Under the pieces are notes generated by a model. It had not been told where the DNA came from and made no database searches. It saw only the letters and a list, made by a program, of their open reading frames with translations. A stretch of 64,000 nt of DNA, taken from Microbacterium sp. BK668 (GTDB taxonomy: Bacteria > Actinomycetota > Actinomycetes > Actinomycetales > Microbacteriaceae). Of this stretch, positions 45,747 to 55,100 are shown piece by piece (positions within the stretch are counted from its first letter, which is position 1; each line of letters opens with the position of its first letter). Where the stretch lies: the NCBI RefSeq assembly GCF_004362195.1, contig NZ_SNWG01000001.1:1798001-1862000 (forward strand). The letters are read 5' to 3'. A program made the translations under genes and the position numbers.

Positions 45747-46691
45747 TCAGTTCGCTCCCGAGAATTCCTTGCGCCGGCTGACGATCCAGCGTGCGATGGC
45801 GTTCACCACGAAGGTGACGATGAAGAGGACGAGGCCCGTCGCGATGAGGACGTTGATGTTCGTGCCGTAGGCCTCGGGGAAGGTGAGCGCGATGTTGGCC
45901 GGGATCGTGCTCGGGTTCTCGGACGTGAAGAGCTGGAAGGTCACCACTCCGGTCGCGGAGAGCACCATCGCGACGGCCATCGTCTCGCCGAGGGCACGGC
46001 CGAGCCCGAGCATCGCGGCGGAGACGATTCCGCTGCGGCCGAAGGGGAAGACGGCCATGCGGATCATCTCCCAGCGGGTGGCTCCGAGGGCGAGCGCCGC
46101 CTCCTCGTGGAGAACGGGCGTCTGCAGGAAGATCTCACGGCAGATCGCCGTGATGATGGGCACGACCATGACGGCGAGGACGATAGCGGCGGTGAAGATC
46201 GTGCGACCGGTCGCCGACACGGTGCCGCCGAAAAGGGGGAACCAGCCCATGTTGGCGTTGAGCCACGCGTAGACCGGCTGCACCGCCGGCGCGAGCACCA
46301 TGATCCCCCACAGACCGAACACCACCGAGGGGACGGCCGCGAGCAGGTCGACGATGTAGCCGAGCGACTGGGCGAGTCTCCGGGGGGCGTAGTGCGAGAT
46401 GAACAGGGCCACGCACACGGACAGCGGGACCGCCATCAGCAGCGCGAGGAACGACGACCAGAGCGTTCCGAATGCCAGCGGCCACACATACGCCCAGAAG
46501 TTCGAGGACAGGAGCGACGCCGTGTCGCTCGTCGCGGTCACGCCCGGAATCGACTGGATGATGAGGAAGATCGCGACCGCCGCGAGGGTGACGAGGATCA
46601 TCGACCCGGCGAAGAGTGCCGTGCCCGAGAACCAGCGGTCACCCGCCCTCTGCTTGACCGGAGTCCTGGCCGGCGCCGTTGTGGTGGTCAT
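45747..46691 (-). CDS. pstC: Phosphate ABC transporter permease PstC
   Basis: 314 residues, six helices; FGTLWSSFLALLMAVPLSVCVALFI, LAAVPSVVFGLWGIMVLAP and coupling loop EEAALALGATRWEMIRMAVFPFG. Begins 85 bp after pstS, with a hairpin between. Confidence 0.95.
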   Translation of the reverse strand: MTTTTAPARTPVKQRAGDRWFSGTALFAGSMILVTLAAVAIFLIIQSIPGVTATSDTASLLSSNFWAYVWPLAFGTLWSSFLALLMAVPLSVCVALFISHYAPRRLAQSLGYIVDLLAAVPSVVFGLWGIMVLAPAVQPVYAWLNANMGWFPLFGGTVSATGRTIFTAAIVLAVMVVPIITAICREIFLQTPVLHEEAALALGATRWEMIRMAVFPFGRSGIVSAAMLGLGRALGETMAVAMVLSATGVVTFQLFTSENPSTIPANIALTFPEAYGTNINVLIATGLVLFIVTFVVNAIARWIVSRRKEFSGAN

Positions 46692-46730
46692 GTGGTCCTG
46701 TCTGGGGTGTTCGGGTGGATCTCACGAAAG

Positions 46731-46767
46731 TACCCGGCGCGACCTCACGAGGAAGCCGCGCCGGGTA
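46731..46767 (-). promoter_or_regulatory. Intercistronic hairpin between pstS and pstC
   Basis: TACCCGGCGCG (46731-46741) pairs with CGCGCCGGGTA (46757-46767), 15-nt loop, 9 nt after the pstS stop. Likely favours pstS mRNA over the permease genes. Confidence 0.65.
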
Positions 46768-46776
46768 TCCGTGGCC

Positions 46777-47889
46777 TTACTCCTGACCGATCAGGGCGAT
46801 CGCGTCGTTGATCTGGTCGCGGAGGGAGTCCGAGATCGGCGCGCTGCCGGCAGCCTCCGCCGCCGCCTGCTGGCCCTCGGAGCTCGCGATGTACTCGAAG
46901 AACGCCTGGACGACCGGGGTCACCGACTCGTCGACGTACTGCTGGCAGCCGATCATGTAGCTGATGAGGACGATCGGGTAGACGCCCGCGACCTCGGTGG
47001 TGCGATCGAGCGCGATCGCCAGGTCGCCGTCGGCACGGCCCTCCTCGAAGGGCGACTCGTCGACGACCGCTGCCGCGGCTTCGGGCGTGTAGCTGACGAA
47101 CTCGTCGCCGACCTGGATGGCGGCCGTGCTCAGGCCCTCCTCCGCGGCGCGCGACGCGTCGGCGTAGCCGACGGTGCCGTTGCCCCCCGCGACGGCCGCG
47201 ACCACACCGGAGGTGCCCTGTGCGGCCTCACCGCTCTGCAGCGGCCACACGCCATCGGGCTCCTCGGTCCAGACGTCGCCCGCGGCCTGGTAGAGGTAAT
47301 CGGTGAAGTTCTCGGTCGTGCCCGAGTCGTCGGCGCGGTGCACCGGCGTCACGGCCGTGTCCGGCAGCGTCACGTCGGGGTTGAGGGCGACGATCGCGGG
47401 GTCGTTCCACGTCGTGATGGTGCCGGCGAACAGGCCCGCGAGGGTCGCGGGGTCGAGGTTGAGCGAGTCGACGCCCTCGATGTTGAAGATGACCGCGATG
47501 GGGGAGATGTAGGTCGGAAGCTCGACGATGCCGGTGCCCTCGACGCAGCCGTCGAACGGCCCTGCCTCGATCTCCTCGGGCGTGAAGGCGCGGTCCGAAC
47601 CCGCGAAGGCGAACGCGCCCGCCTGGAAGGACTCGCGGCCCGCGCCGGAGCCGGCGGGGTCGTACGTGATCGTCACGTCGGGGTTCGCCGTCTGGAAGCC
47701 GGCCGTCCAGGTCTGGACCGCGACCTCCTGGGACGAGGCGCCGCCGCCGGCCACCTCACCGGAGAGGTCGGACGCGGGAGCGCCGCTGGCGTTGCCGCCA
47801 CCGCCGCCCTCGTTCGCGGCGCAACCGGCGAGAGTCAGAGCCGCGACCGCGGCGACAGCGCCCAGCTGGGCGATGCGAGAGATCTTCAC
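46777..47889 (-). CDS. pstS: Phosphate-binding lipoprotein
   Basis: 370 residues. Lipobox LTLAGC (Cys about 23), then GAGASSQ-like phosphate loop GGGASSQEVAVQTW, PAGSGAGRESFQAGAFAFAGSDRAFT, LFAGTITTWNDPAIVALNPDVTLPDTAVTPVHRADDSGTT and ANGNGTVGY-like GGNGTVGYAD. First gene of pstSCAB. A PHO-box-like repeat lies 90 bp upstream. Confidence 0.96.
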   Translation of the reverse strand: MKISRIAQLGAVAAVAALTLAGCAANEGGGGGNASGAPASDLSGEVAGGGASSQEVAVQTWTAGFQTANPDVTITYDPAGSGAGRESFQAGAFAFAGSDRAFTPEEIEAGPFDGCVEGTGIVELPTYISPIAVIFNIEGVDSLNLDPATLAGLFAGTITTWNDPAIVALNPDVTLPDTAVTPVHRADDSGTTENFTDYLYQAAGDVWTEEPDGVWPLQSGEAAQGTSGVVAAVAGGNGTVGYADASRAAEEGLSTAAIQVGDEFVSYTPEAAAAVVDESPFEEGRADGDLAIALDRTTEVAGVYPIVLISYMIGCQQYVDESVTPVVQAFFEYIASSEGQQAAAEAAGSAPISDSLRDQINDAIALIGQE

Positions 47890-47941
47890 TGTGTGGATCC
47901 TTCGGGTGTCAGGGTGAGAACCCGGTGCAGGGTTCGACCTG

Positions 47942-47947
47942 ACGGTA
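47942..47947 (-). promoter_or_regulatory. Candidate pstS -10
   Basis: TACCGT on the minus strand, 31 bp downstream of the PHO-box repeat and 52 bp before the ATG. Confidence 0.45.
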
Positions 47948-47978
47948 GACAGCGACCCTTAAGAGAGTGCTCTACGCA

Positions 47979-47996
47979 GGTGAACGCGAGGTGAAC
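47979..47996 (-). promoter_or_regulatory. PHO box upstream of pstS
   Basis: On the minus strand GTTCACC-TCGC-GTTCACC: two perfect heptamers at 11-bp period, the arrangement bound by actinobacterial phosphate regulators (PhoP in Streptomyces; RegX3 uses similar repeats). It covers the expected -35 region. The encoded SenX3-RegX3 pair is the likely regulator. Confidence 0.75.
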
Positions 47997-48080
47997 GAGG
48001 AGGAGAATCCATTCGCTCGAATGAGCAGCGAGGATGCTCCGCGCTCCCGCCCGTTCACTGTCGACGACTAGGGTTTCGCC

Positions 48081-48848
48081 ATGGCGAAGACATCGAAACG
48101 CGAGCGCAAGGCGATCGCCGCGCTGGAGGACGCCGCCGCCGCGGCCAAGTTCGCGAAGCAGGTGTCCAAGACGCTGCCCGGCAAGCACGCCGAGAAGCTC
48201 CGCGCGGCGGCGGACGAGGCGAAGGGCGCAGCCGACGTCTCGAAGAAGGCTCTCCGCAAGCATCCGAAGAAGGTCACCAGGCGCGCGGACCGGGCCGCCG
48301 ACGCCGCGCTCGTGGCGACCGAGTCGGCTTTGGAGCGCGAGCAGAAGAAGGCCGCGCGGAGGGCCGAGAAGGCCGCCGCGCGACAGGACGCGGAGCGCCG
48401 CGCCGCCGGGAAGGCGGCGAGGAAGAAGGAGGGAACGACTCCTTCGCTGAAAGAGGACCTCTCGACGACGGACCCGTCCCCGGCCGCGCCGGCGACGACC
48501 GGATCCGAAGGGCCTGCGCTCGACGAGATGACCGACCTTGCCGCTCCCGGCGAGCTCGTGGAAGCGGTCGTCGAGATCGAGCCCGCAGACGCGCCCGGCC
48601 CTGGGCCCGCTGACGCCCCCGGCCCTGGGCGCGGCGACAGCCCCGACCCGGAGGTTGCCGACAGCCCCGCCCCGGACCGCGCCGGCGACTCCGCCTTCGG
48701 TCCCGCCGCCGACGAGGCGGGCCAGGACGAGCCGTCGCTCGCCCTCGACACCCTCACCGTGGCGGCGCTTCGCGAGCGGGCGAAGAGCCAGGGACGTGCG
48801 GGCTACTCGCGGCTGACGAAGGCTCAGCTCATCGACCTGCTCTCCTGA
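48081..48848 (+). CDS. Ala/Lys-rich helical protein with C-terminal Rho_N/SAP-like motif
   Basis: 255 residues. The first ~120 are basic, Ala/Lys-rich and helical. A Pro/Asp-rich linker contains ADAPGPG repeats. The last ~40 (LTVAALRERAKSQGRAGYSRLTKAQLIDLLS) match a Rho N-terminal/SAP-like nucleic-acid-binding helix pair. Possibly a nucleoid or RNA-binding protein; unproven. ATG at 48081 has TAGGGT 6 nt upstream (leaderless). The first half may form a coiled coil. Confidence 0.7.
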   Translation: MAKTSKRERKAIAALEDAAAAAKFAKQVSKTLPGKHAEKLRAAADEAKGAADVSKKALRKHPKKVTRRADRAADAALVATESALEREQKKAARRAEKAAARQDAERRAAGKAARKKEGTTPSLKEDLSTTDPSPAAPATTGSEGPALDEMTDLAAPGELVEAVVEIEPADAPGPGPADAPGPGRGDSPDPEVADSPAPDRAGDSAFGPAADEAGQDEPSLALDTLTVAALRERAKSQGRAGYSRLTKAQLIDLLS

Positions 48849-48882
48849 CCCGTCGGTCGCCCCCGCCAACCGCGCCACTCGA

Positions 48883-48905
48883 CCGCTCGGGCTCGACGGC
48901 CGAGC
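48883..48905. terminator. Weak hairpin between convergent genes
   Basis: CGCTCGG (48883-48889) pairs with CCGAGCG (48899-48905), 9-nt loop, in the 121-bp gap. Confidence 0.35.
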
Positions 48906-48969
48906 GAGGGGAGTACGGGTCCCGCCGCGACATGGCGCCACGCGATCCGCACTCCGGCGGCGGCCGTCG

Positions 48970-49908
48970 TCACACCTTCGGCTGGTGGGTCTCGATCGCG
49001 ACGATGCCCGATCCGGGATTCGTGGCCGAGAGGTGCACGACCGAGAACGCCCCGGGCTCCAGCGCCGACGCGCTTCCGAGGTAGGAGCCGCGCAGGGTGC
49101 CGGTGGCGAGCGCGATCTCGGTCAGGAGCTCGGGAAGCACCGGGCCGTGGCTGCAGAGTACGGCGGTCTTGCGCGAGCGCACGCGCTCGCCGACGATGCG
49201 GCGCGCGTCGGACTTGCCTTCCTCCCAGGCGTCCTGGCTGATGAGCGCCGACTCCTCGATGCGGCGGCCGAGCGTGGACGCCAGCGGTGCGACGGTCTTC
49301 ACGCACCGCACCGCCGGGGACGACACGATCCGGCGAGGGCCGAAGGCGACCAGCGGTCCCACGACGGCGTTCGCCTGCCGCTTTCCGCGGTGCGCGAGCG
49401 GGCGCGCGGCATCCTTCCCCTTCCACTCCTCGCGGGCGACCGCTTTGGCGTGCCGCAGCACGATGAGGGGGAAGGTCGCCAGCACTCCGTCGTCGACGAA
49501 CCGGAGGAAGTTCTCGAGGATCTCGACGTCGACGGGATAGCTGAGGCGCTTGATCGCCTTCTTGGGCGAGACCCACTCGAGCGCGGCGATCTCGCGGTTG
49601 GGTACGAACGCGGACGTGCGGATCGCGGCGTCGGTCGCCTCGGCCGACCAGTAGTGCACGATCTTCTGGCGCTTGTTCGGCATGCGGTAGCGCGACACGC
49701 CCACCGGCACGCCGAGGCACACCCGGATGCCGGTCTCCTCGAAGATCTCGCGCGCTGCGGTCTCGGCGAGGGTCTCGCCCGGATCCACCTTGCCCTTGGG
49801 CAGCGTGACGTCGCGATAGGCGGTGCGGTGGATGAGCAGAACGGAGAGCTTGCCCTCCACCAGGCGCCACACGACGCCGCCGGCAGCGTAGACGGCGGTG
49901 TCGGTCAT
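48970..49908 (-). CDS. NUDIX hydrolase fused to a histidine phosphatase domain (MutT1-like)
   Basis: 312 residues. N-terminal NUDIX box: [23 protein letters not shown] (about 41-63). C-terminal SixA-like phosphatase starts [15 protein letters not shown] (catalytic His about 153) and ends [18 protein letters not shown] ([16 protein letters not shown]). The same two-domain form is mycobacterial MutT1, which acts on 8-oxo-(d)GTP and diadenosine polyphosphates. ATG at 49908 overlaps the ppk stop (ATGA); ppk1-mutT1 adjacency is also mycobacterial. Confidence 0.88.
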   Translation of the reverse strand: MTDTAVYAAGGVVWRLVEGKLSVLLIHRTAYRDVTLPKGKVDPGETLAETAAREIFEETGIRVCLGVPVGVSRYRMPNKRQKIVHYWSAEATDAAIRTSAFVPNREIAALEWVSPKKAIKRLSYPVDVEILENFLRFVDDGVLATFPLIVLRHAKAVAREEWKGKDAARPLAHRGKRQANAVVGPLVAFGPRRIVSSPAVRCVKTVAPLASTLGRRIEESALISQDAWEEGKSDARRIVGERVRSRKTAVLCSHGPVLPELLTEIALATGTLRGSYLGSASALEPGAFSVVHLSATNPGSGIVAIETHQPKV

Positions 49909-52070
49909 CGCACCGCCCGCGCGCGCCGGCGGCGCTGCACGTTCGACATCGTCTTGTCCTGGATGTCGACCAGCGGCCTGCCCTCGTCGTCGAGGCTGTG
50001 GCGGGTCCACTCGCCCTCCGGTCCCAGCCACCACGAGCTCGTCGTGTCGGCCATCGCGAGCGAGAACAGGTCGAGCAGCTCCTTGATGTGCGCCGGCGCG
50101 ATGACGCGCACGAGCGCCTCGACGCGGCGGTCGAGGTTGCGGTGCATCATGTCGGCGCTGCCGATGTAGACCTGCGGGTCGCCGTCGTTGTGGAAGGCGA
50201 AGATCCGCGAGTGCTCGAGATAGCGGCCCAGGATGCTGCGGACCGTGATGTTCTCGCTCATGCCCTCGACCCCCGGCTTGAGCGAGCAGATGCCGCGCAC
50301 CCACACCTCGACGGGGACGCCGGCCTGGCTCGCGCGGTAGAGCGCATCGATGATCTGCTCGTCGACCATCGAGTTGACCTTGATGCGGATGTGCGACGGC
50401 TTGCCCTCGAGCGCGTGCCGCCGCTCGCGATCGATCTGGCGGAGGAGTCCCTTCCGCAGGTGCAGCGGGGCGACGAGGAGGCGCTTGAACTTCTTCTCGA
50501 TCGCATAGCCGGACAGCTCGTTGAACAGCCGCGTGAGGTCGCGGCCCACCTGGTCGTCGATCGTGAAGAGGCCGAAGTCCTCGTAGATGCGGCTCGTCTT
50601 GGGGTTGTAGTTGCCGGTGCCGACGTGGCTGTAGCTGCGCAGCACCCCGTTCTCCTCGCGGATGACGAGGGCGAGCTTGCAGTGGGTCTTCAGCCCGACC
50701 AGGCCGTACACGACATGGACGCCGGCCTTTTCGAGCTTGCGCGCCCAGACGATGTTGTTCGCCTCGTCGAAGCGCGCCTTGATCTCGACGAGGGCGAGCA
50801 CCTGCTTGCCGGCCTCGGCCGCGTCGATGAGCGCCTGGACGATCGGGCTGTCGCCCGACGTGCGATACAGCGTCTGCTTGATGGCGAGGACGTGCGGGTC
50901 TTTCGCGGCCTGCTCGAGGAAGGCCTGCACGCTCGTCGCGAACGACTCGTAGGGGTGATGCACGAGCACGTCGCCCTTGCGGATCGACGCGAAGATGTCG
51001 GGGCGCTCGTTGTTGTCGCCCGGCTGGAAGGCCGTCGCCGTCGTCGGAACGTGCGGCTTGTAGCGCAGGTCGGGGCGGTCGATGCGCGACAGGTCGAACA
51101 GCCCCCGCAGGTCGAGCGGCCCGGGGAGGCGGTAGACCTCCTGGTCGGTGATGTCGAGCTCCTTGATGAGGAGGTCGAGCGTGAGGTCGTCCATGTCCTC
51201 GGTGACCTCGAGGCGGATGGGCGGGCCGAATCGGCGGCGCAGCAGCTCGGCCTCCAGCGCCTGGATGAGGTTCTCGGTCTCGTCCTCCTCGATCACGACG
51301 TCCTCGTTGCGGGTGAGGCGGAAGGCGTGGTGGTCGAGGATCTCCATGCCCGGGAAGAGGTCGCCGAGGTTGTTGGAGATGAGGTACTCGAGCGGGAGGT
51401 AGCGCACCGCCTCGCCCTCGCGCGAGACCTCGACGAAGCGGGGGAGCATCGGCGGGACCTTCAGGCGCGCGAACTCCTGTCGCCCGGTGCGGGCGTTGCG
51501 GATGCGGATCGCGAGGTTGAGCGAGAGCCCGGAGATGTACGGGAACGGGTGGGCGGGGTCGACGGCCAGCGGCATGAGGACGGGGAAGACCTGGGCCTGG
51601 AAGTAGTCGTAGAGGCGGCCGCGCTCGTCGTCGCTGAGGTCGTCCCAGCGCAGGATCTGGATGCCGGCCTCGGCGAGGGCGGGCTTGACCTCGTTCGTCC
51701 AGGCGGCGGCGTGACGCAGCTGCAGCGTGTGGGCCTCCGCCGAGATGTCGGCGAGCACCTCCTGCGGGGCCCGGCCCACGTTCGTCGGGACCGCGAGGCC
51801 CGTGACGATACGGCGCTTGAGGCCGGCGACCCTCACCATGAAGAACTCGTCGAGGTTGCTGGCGAAGATCGCGAGGAAGTTCGCGCGTTCGAGCACCGGC
51901 AGCCGAGGATCCTCCGCCAGCTCCAGCACGCGCTGATTGAACGCGAGCCAGCTGATCTCGCGGTCGAGATAGCGGTGCTCGGGCAGCTGCGAGTCGAAGG
52001 TCTCGGAAAGCTCGAAGTCGTCGTCGTCGGCATCGCCGAGACCGGCGTCGAGCACCTCGTGTTCGATCAT
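49905..52070 (-). CDS. ppk: Polyphosphate kinase 1
   Basis: Makes inorganic polyphosphate from ATP. 721 residues: N-terminal [43 protein letters not shown], and the catalytic region [24 protein letters not shown] with the autophosphorylated His, then [20 protein letters not shown] and [20 protein letters not shown] at 52070 has GAGGGG upstream. Lies 85 bp after the GlnR-like gene, so may be co-transcribed. Confidence 0.97.
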   Translation of the reverse strand: MIEHEVLDAGLGDADDDDFELSETFDSQLPEHRYLDREISWLAFNQRVLELAEDPRLPVLERANFLAIFASNLDEFFMVRVAGLKRRIVTGLAVPTNVGRAPQEVLADISAEAHTLQLRHAAAWTNEVKPALAEAGIQILRWDDLSDDERGRLYDYFQAQVFPVLMPLAVDPAHPFPYISGLSLNLAIRIRNARTGRQEFARLKVPPMLPRFVEVSREGEAVRYLPLEYLISNNLGDLFPGMEILDHHAFRLTRNEDVVIEEDETENLIQALEAELLRRRFGPPIRLEVTEDMDDLTLDLLIKELDITDQEVYRLPGPLDLRGLFDLSRIDRPDLRYKPHVPTTATAFQPGDNNERPDIFASIRKGDVLVHHPYESFATSVQAFLEQAAKDPHVLAIKQTLYRTSGDSPIVQALIDAAEAGKQVLALVEIKARFDEANNIVWARKLEKAGVHVVYGLVGLKTHCKLALVIREENGVLRSYSHVGTGNYNPKTSRIYEDFGLFTIDDQVGRDLTRLFNELSGYAIEKKFKRLLVAPLHLRKGLLRQIDRERRHALEGKPSHIRIKVNSMVDEQIIDALYRASQAGVPVEVWVRGICSLKPGVEGMSENITVRSILGRYLEHSRIFAFHNDGDPQVYIGSADMMHRNLDRRVEALVRVIAPAHIKELLDLFSLAMADTTSSWWLGPEGEWTRHSLDDEGRPLVDIQDKTMSNVQRRRRARAVR

Positions 52071-52155
52071 CCCCTCATCATTGCAGGGCCGTGTGACGAG
52101 CGCGTGAACCCTTCGACTCGCTTCGCTCGCTCAGAGACCGCGTCGCGGTCCGATA

Positions 52156-52857
52156 CTAGGCGGGGGAGGGCGTGGACGACGGCGCAGGGAGCTGGTCGTC
52201 TTCGTACACGTTGAAGCGGTAGCCGACGTTGCGCACCGTGCCGATCAGCTGCTCGAGGTCGCCGAGCTTCGCGCGCAGGCGCCGCACGTGGACGTCGACC
52301 GTCCGCGTGCCGCCGAAGTAGTCGTAGCCCCACACCTCGCTCAGCAGCTGCTCGCGTGTGAAAACACGGGAGGGGTGCGTGGCGAAGAAGTGCAGGAGCT
52401 GGAACTCCTTGTAGGTGAGGTCGAGCGGCTTGCCGTGCACCTTGGCGGAGTACGAGGACTCGTCGATCGTGATCCCCGAGGTCTGGATGCGCGTCGAGAC
52501 CTGCTCGGCCGACTGACGGCCGATCGCGAGGCGCACCCGCGCGTCGACCTCCGCGGGCCCCGCCGTCACGAGGATGACATCGTCGATGCCCCAGTCGGTC
52601 GAGACGGCGGTGAGGCCGCCCTCTGTCACCACCAGGACGAGCGGCGCGTCCAGGCCGGTGGTGTTGAGGATCTTGCAGAGGGATTTCGCCCCGACGAGGT
52701 CGATGCGCGCGTCGACGAAGATCACGTCGGCACTCGGTGCATTGACGAGCTGCGCCGGCTCGGCGGGGATCTGCCGCACCCGGTGGCTGAGCAGCTCGAG
52801 CGAGGGCAGGACCGGGCCTCCTCCTTGTGCGGAACTCAAGACGAGGAGCTGTGCCAA
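52156..52857 (-). CDS. OmpR-type winged-helix regulator, GlnR-like
   Basis: 233 residues. Receiver-like N-terminus ([46 protein letters not shown]) lacks the full phospho-acceptor pocket, as in GlnR. The DNA-binding domain is [45 protein letters not shown] and [10 protein letters not shown]. GlnR controls nitrogen genes in Actinobacteria. The start is TTG at 52857 with GGGAGG 7 nt upstream; TAAACT (opposite strand, 52894-52899) is a candidate -10. Its position upstream of ppk hints at a nitrogen-phosphate link. Confidence 0.8.
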   Translation of the reverse strand: MAQLLVLSSAQGGGPVLPSLELLSHRVRQIPAEPAQLVNAPSADVIFVDARIDLVGAKSLCKILNTTGLDAPLVLVVTEGGLTAVSTDWGIDDVILVTAGPAEVDARVRLAIGRQSAEQVSTRIQTSGITIDESSYSAKVHGKPLDLTYKEFQLLHFFATHPSRVFTREQLLSEVWGYDYFGGTRTVDVHVRRLRAKLGDLEQLIGTVRNVGYRFNVYEDDQLPAPSSTPSPA

Positions 52858-52971
52858 AGGGGAACCTCCCGGCGCAGGGATCGCGGCGTGAAACCTCAGT
52901 TTAGGGTGTGCGGGGAAGGGACGTGGCAGCCCGACGGTGCGTGACGCATTCGGCACGGGCAGAATGGACGC

Positions 52972-53262
52972 ATGGCAGGACCCGCTCTCGCTCCGCGCCG
53001 CGCCACCGGCGGCGTCGTCTCGGTCTGGATCGCGGCCGCCGTCGTCGGCCTCGCGATCGGCCTGTTCGTGCCTGCGGAGTGGCGCGCGGCGTGGCTCGTG
53101 CTGGGACTGGGTGGATGCCTCATCCTCGCCTTCGTCGTCCAGCTCGCCTACGGGCGGTCGCAGGGCTACATCCAGCGGGTCGCCGTGAGCGTGCTCGGCG
53201 CGCTCCTGGTGATGGGGGTCATCAGCCTGGGTTTCGGACTCGCGTCCATCGTTCGCGGGTAG
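52972..53262 (+). CDS. Small membrane protein, unknown function
   Basis: 96 residues with three hydrophobic helices ([62 protein letters not shown]). ATG at 52972 has CAGAAT 6 nt upstream, an imperfect leaderless -10. Divergent from the GlnR-like gene and just ahead of a second tiny membrane gene. Confidence 0.7.
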   Translation: MAGPALAPRRATGGVVSVWIAAAVVGLAIGLFVPAEWRAAWLVLGLGGCLILAFVVQLAYGRSQGYIQRVAVSVLGALLVMGVISLGFGLASIVRG

Positions 53263-53272
53263 GCTGAGGCGT

Positions 53273-53386
53273 ATGGATCTCGTCGCGCTCGAACTCTTCT
53301 ACGTGGGCCTGCTCGGTCTGGCATCGCTCGCGATCGTCTTCGTCTCCGGCGTCGTGATCAAGAACCTGTACCGCGGCCAGCGCTGA
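53273..53386 (+). CDS. 37-residue single-helix membrane protein
   Basis: [20 protein letters not shown] continues as a hydrophobic helix to VSGVV and ends with a basic tail NLYRGQR. TAGGCT at 53260-53265 lies 7 nt before the ATG, the same leaderless signature as larger genes here, which argues for real expression. The stop is 11 bp before the nitrobindin-like gene. Function unknown. Confidence 0.65.
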   Translation: MDLVALELFYVGLLGLASLAIVFVSGVVIKNLYRGQR

Positions 53387-53397
53387 CAGGCGGCGCC

Positions 53398-53997
53398 GTG
53401 ATCGAGCTGCCGACCGACCTTCCCGCCGACCTCGCGCCGCTCTCGTGGCTGCTGGGCGTGTGGGAGGGCACAGGTGTCATCGACTACGAGGCATCCGATC
53501 GCCACTTCGACGGAGAGTTCGCACATCGCGTCAGCTTCAGCCATGACGGGGGTGCCTTCCTCAACTACTCTGCGAGCGCGTGGCTGCTCGGCGACGATGC
53601 ACGCGCGCCCCTGGTCTCCGAGATCGGGTACTGGCGGCTTTCGCGTCCCGCCACGGAGGCCGATGCCGGGCCCGCGCTCCTGCCGGCGACAGGGCCGGCC
53701 GTCAGCCGCACGGTCGACGACGTCGAAACCCTCCGCAATGCGGAGGGCGGGTTCGACATCGAGGCATCCATCGTCCATTCCGACGGCGTGAGCGAGCTGT
53801 ACCTCGGCCAGGTGCGCGGTCCACGCATCGACATCGCGACCGACGCCGTCATCCGCACCGCCAACGCGAAGGTCTATGCGGCCGCGACCCGCATGTACGG
53901 CCTCGTCGAGGGTCACCTGCTGTGGGCGTGGGACATCGCGGCCCTCGGCGGCGAGCTGGCCTCGCACGCCTCGGCGCGGCTGGCCCGGGCGGACTGA
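53398..53997 (+). CDS. Nitrobindin-like FABP-family protein
   Basis: 199 residues of lipocalin-like beta-barrel: LSWLLGVWEGTGVIDYEA carries the GxWxGxG motif of DUF1794/THAP4-type heme proteins, which bind ferric heme and react with NO or peroxynitrite. The C-terminal LYGLVEGHLLWAWDIAALG-like block fits, and the proximal His may lie in VEGHLLW. GTG at 53398; its stop overlaps the next ATG by one base. Confidence 0.8.
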   Translation: MIELPTDLPADLAPLSWLLGVWEGTGVIDYEASDRHFDGEFAHRVSFSHDGGAFLNYSASAWLLGDDARAPLVSEIGYWRLSRPATEADAGPALLPATGPAVSRTVDDVETLRNAEGGFDIEASIVHSDGVSELYLGQVRGPRIDIATDAVIRTANAKVYAAATRMYGLVEGHLLWAWDIAALGGELASHASARLARAD

Positions 53998-55100
53998 TGA
54001 GCGGCTTCGCGCTCGTTCCCGGCGCCGTGCTCGACGAGAGCGGCCTGCTGCACGTCGGCAATCCGCTCCCCGAGCAGCGCGCCCTCGCAGCCGGCACCGC
54101 CGTCGTCCCGCTCGGCGACCGGCGCGTCCTCGCCGTGCCGGGCGAGGACCGGCTCTCGTGGCTCGACTCCCTCTCGTCGCAGGCGCTCACGCACCTCGCC
54201 CCCGGTGAGAGCACGGAGCTTCTCATCCTCGACCCGCACGGACACATCGAGCACGCGGCGGCCGTCATCGACGACGGCGAGACGACGTGGCTGCTCGCCG
54301 ACGCGGACGACGCCGAGGGGCTCCTCGCGTGGCTGCTGCGCATGCGCTTCCGCCTCCGGGTCGCGCCGCGGGACGCGAGCGAAGAGTTCGCGGTGGTCGG
54401 GGGGACCGCGGCGGCCGTCGAGGCGCTCGCCGTCGCCGCACCGGGGGGCGTTCCGCTCATCTGGCGGGACCCCTGGCCCGGGGTCGGCGCAGGGGGATGG
54501 GCCTACTCCGTCGTGGAGCCGCATCCCGGCGCCGACCGCGACTGGGCCGAGGCGATCGTGACCAGGAGCGAGGAGGAGCGGATCGCCGCCGCGGCTGCCC
54601 GTGGGGAGATCGCCCTCGCGGGCCTCGTCGCCGCCGACGCGCTCCGGGTCGCCGCCTGGCGTCCGCGCTGGTCGACGGAGGTCGACGAGCGCGCCCTCCC
54701 TCACGAGCTCGACTGGCTGCGCACCGCCGTGCATCTCGAGAAGGGCTGCTACCGCGGGCAGGAGACCGTCGCGAAGGTGCACAACCTCGGCCACCCGCCC
54801 CGCCGGCTCGTGGCTCTGGATCTCGACGGCAGTGAGAGCGTGCTCCCCACGCGAGGAGAAACCGTGCGACTCGGCGACGACGTCGTCGGGGTGGTCACAT
54901 CCGTCGCGCAGCACCACGAGGACGGGCCGATCGCCCTCGCCCTCGTCCGGCGGACGACCCCCGTCGACGCGCCGCTGACGATCGACGCCGAGGACGTGCG
55001 GGTCGCCGGCGCGCAGGAGGTCATCGTGCCGCCCGAGGCCGGGGCGACAGCATCCGTCCCGCGCCTGACGCGGCTCTCCCGCCGCGCCCAGGCGAAATGA
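53997..55100 (+). CDS. Folate-binding YgfZ/GcvT-like protein
   Basis: 367 residues. YgfZ signature LEKGCYRGQETVAKVHNLG (about 250-268) with the conserved Cys; an N-terminal GcvT-like barrel begins SWLDSLSSQALTHLAPGEST. Involved in Fe-S protein maintenance in other bacteria. It overlaps genes on both sides (TGATG, ATGA), giving a four-gene coupled string from 53273 to 56209. Confidence 0.88.
   Translation: MSGFALVPGAVLDESGLLHVGNPLPEQRALAAGTAVVPLGDRRVLAVPGEDRLSWLDSLSSQALTHLAPGESTELLILDPHGHIEHAAAVIDDGETTWLLADADDAEGLLAWLLRMRFRLRVAPRDASEEFAVVGGTAAAVEALAVAAPGGVPLIWRDPWPGVGAGGWAYSVVEPHPGADRDWAEAIVTRSEEERIAAAAARGEIALAGLVAADALRVAAWRPRWSTEVDERALPHELDWLRTAVHLEKGCYRGQETVAKVHNLGHPPRRLVALDLDGSESVLPTRGETVRLGDDVVGVVTSVAQHHEDGPIALALVRRTTPVDAPLTIDAEDVRVAGAQEVIVPPEAGATASVPRLTRLSRRAQAK

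Noticed and set aside
49998..52214. 738-residue open frame opposite ppk
   Set aside because: Shadow of ppk; no recognisable domain.
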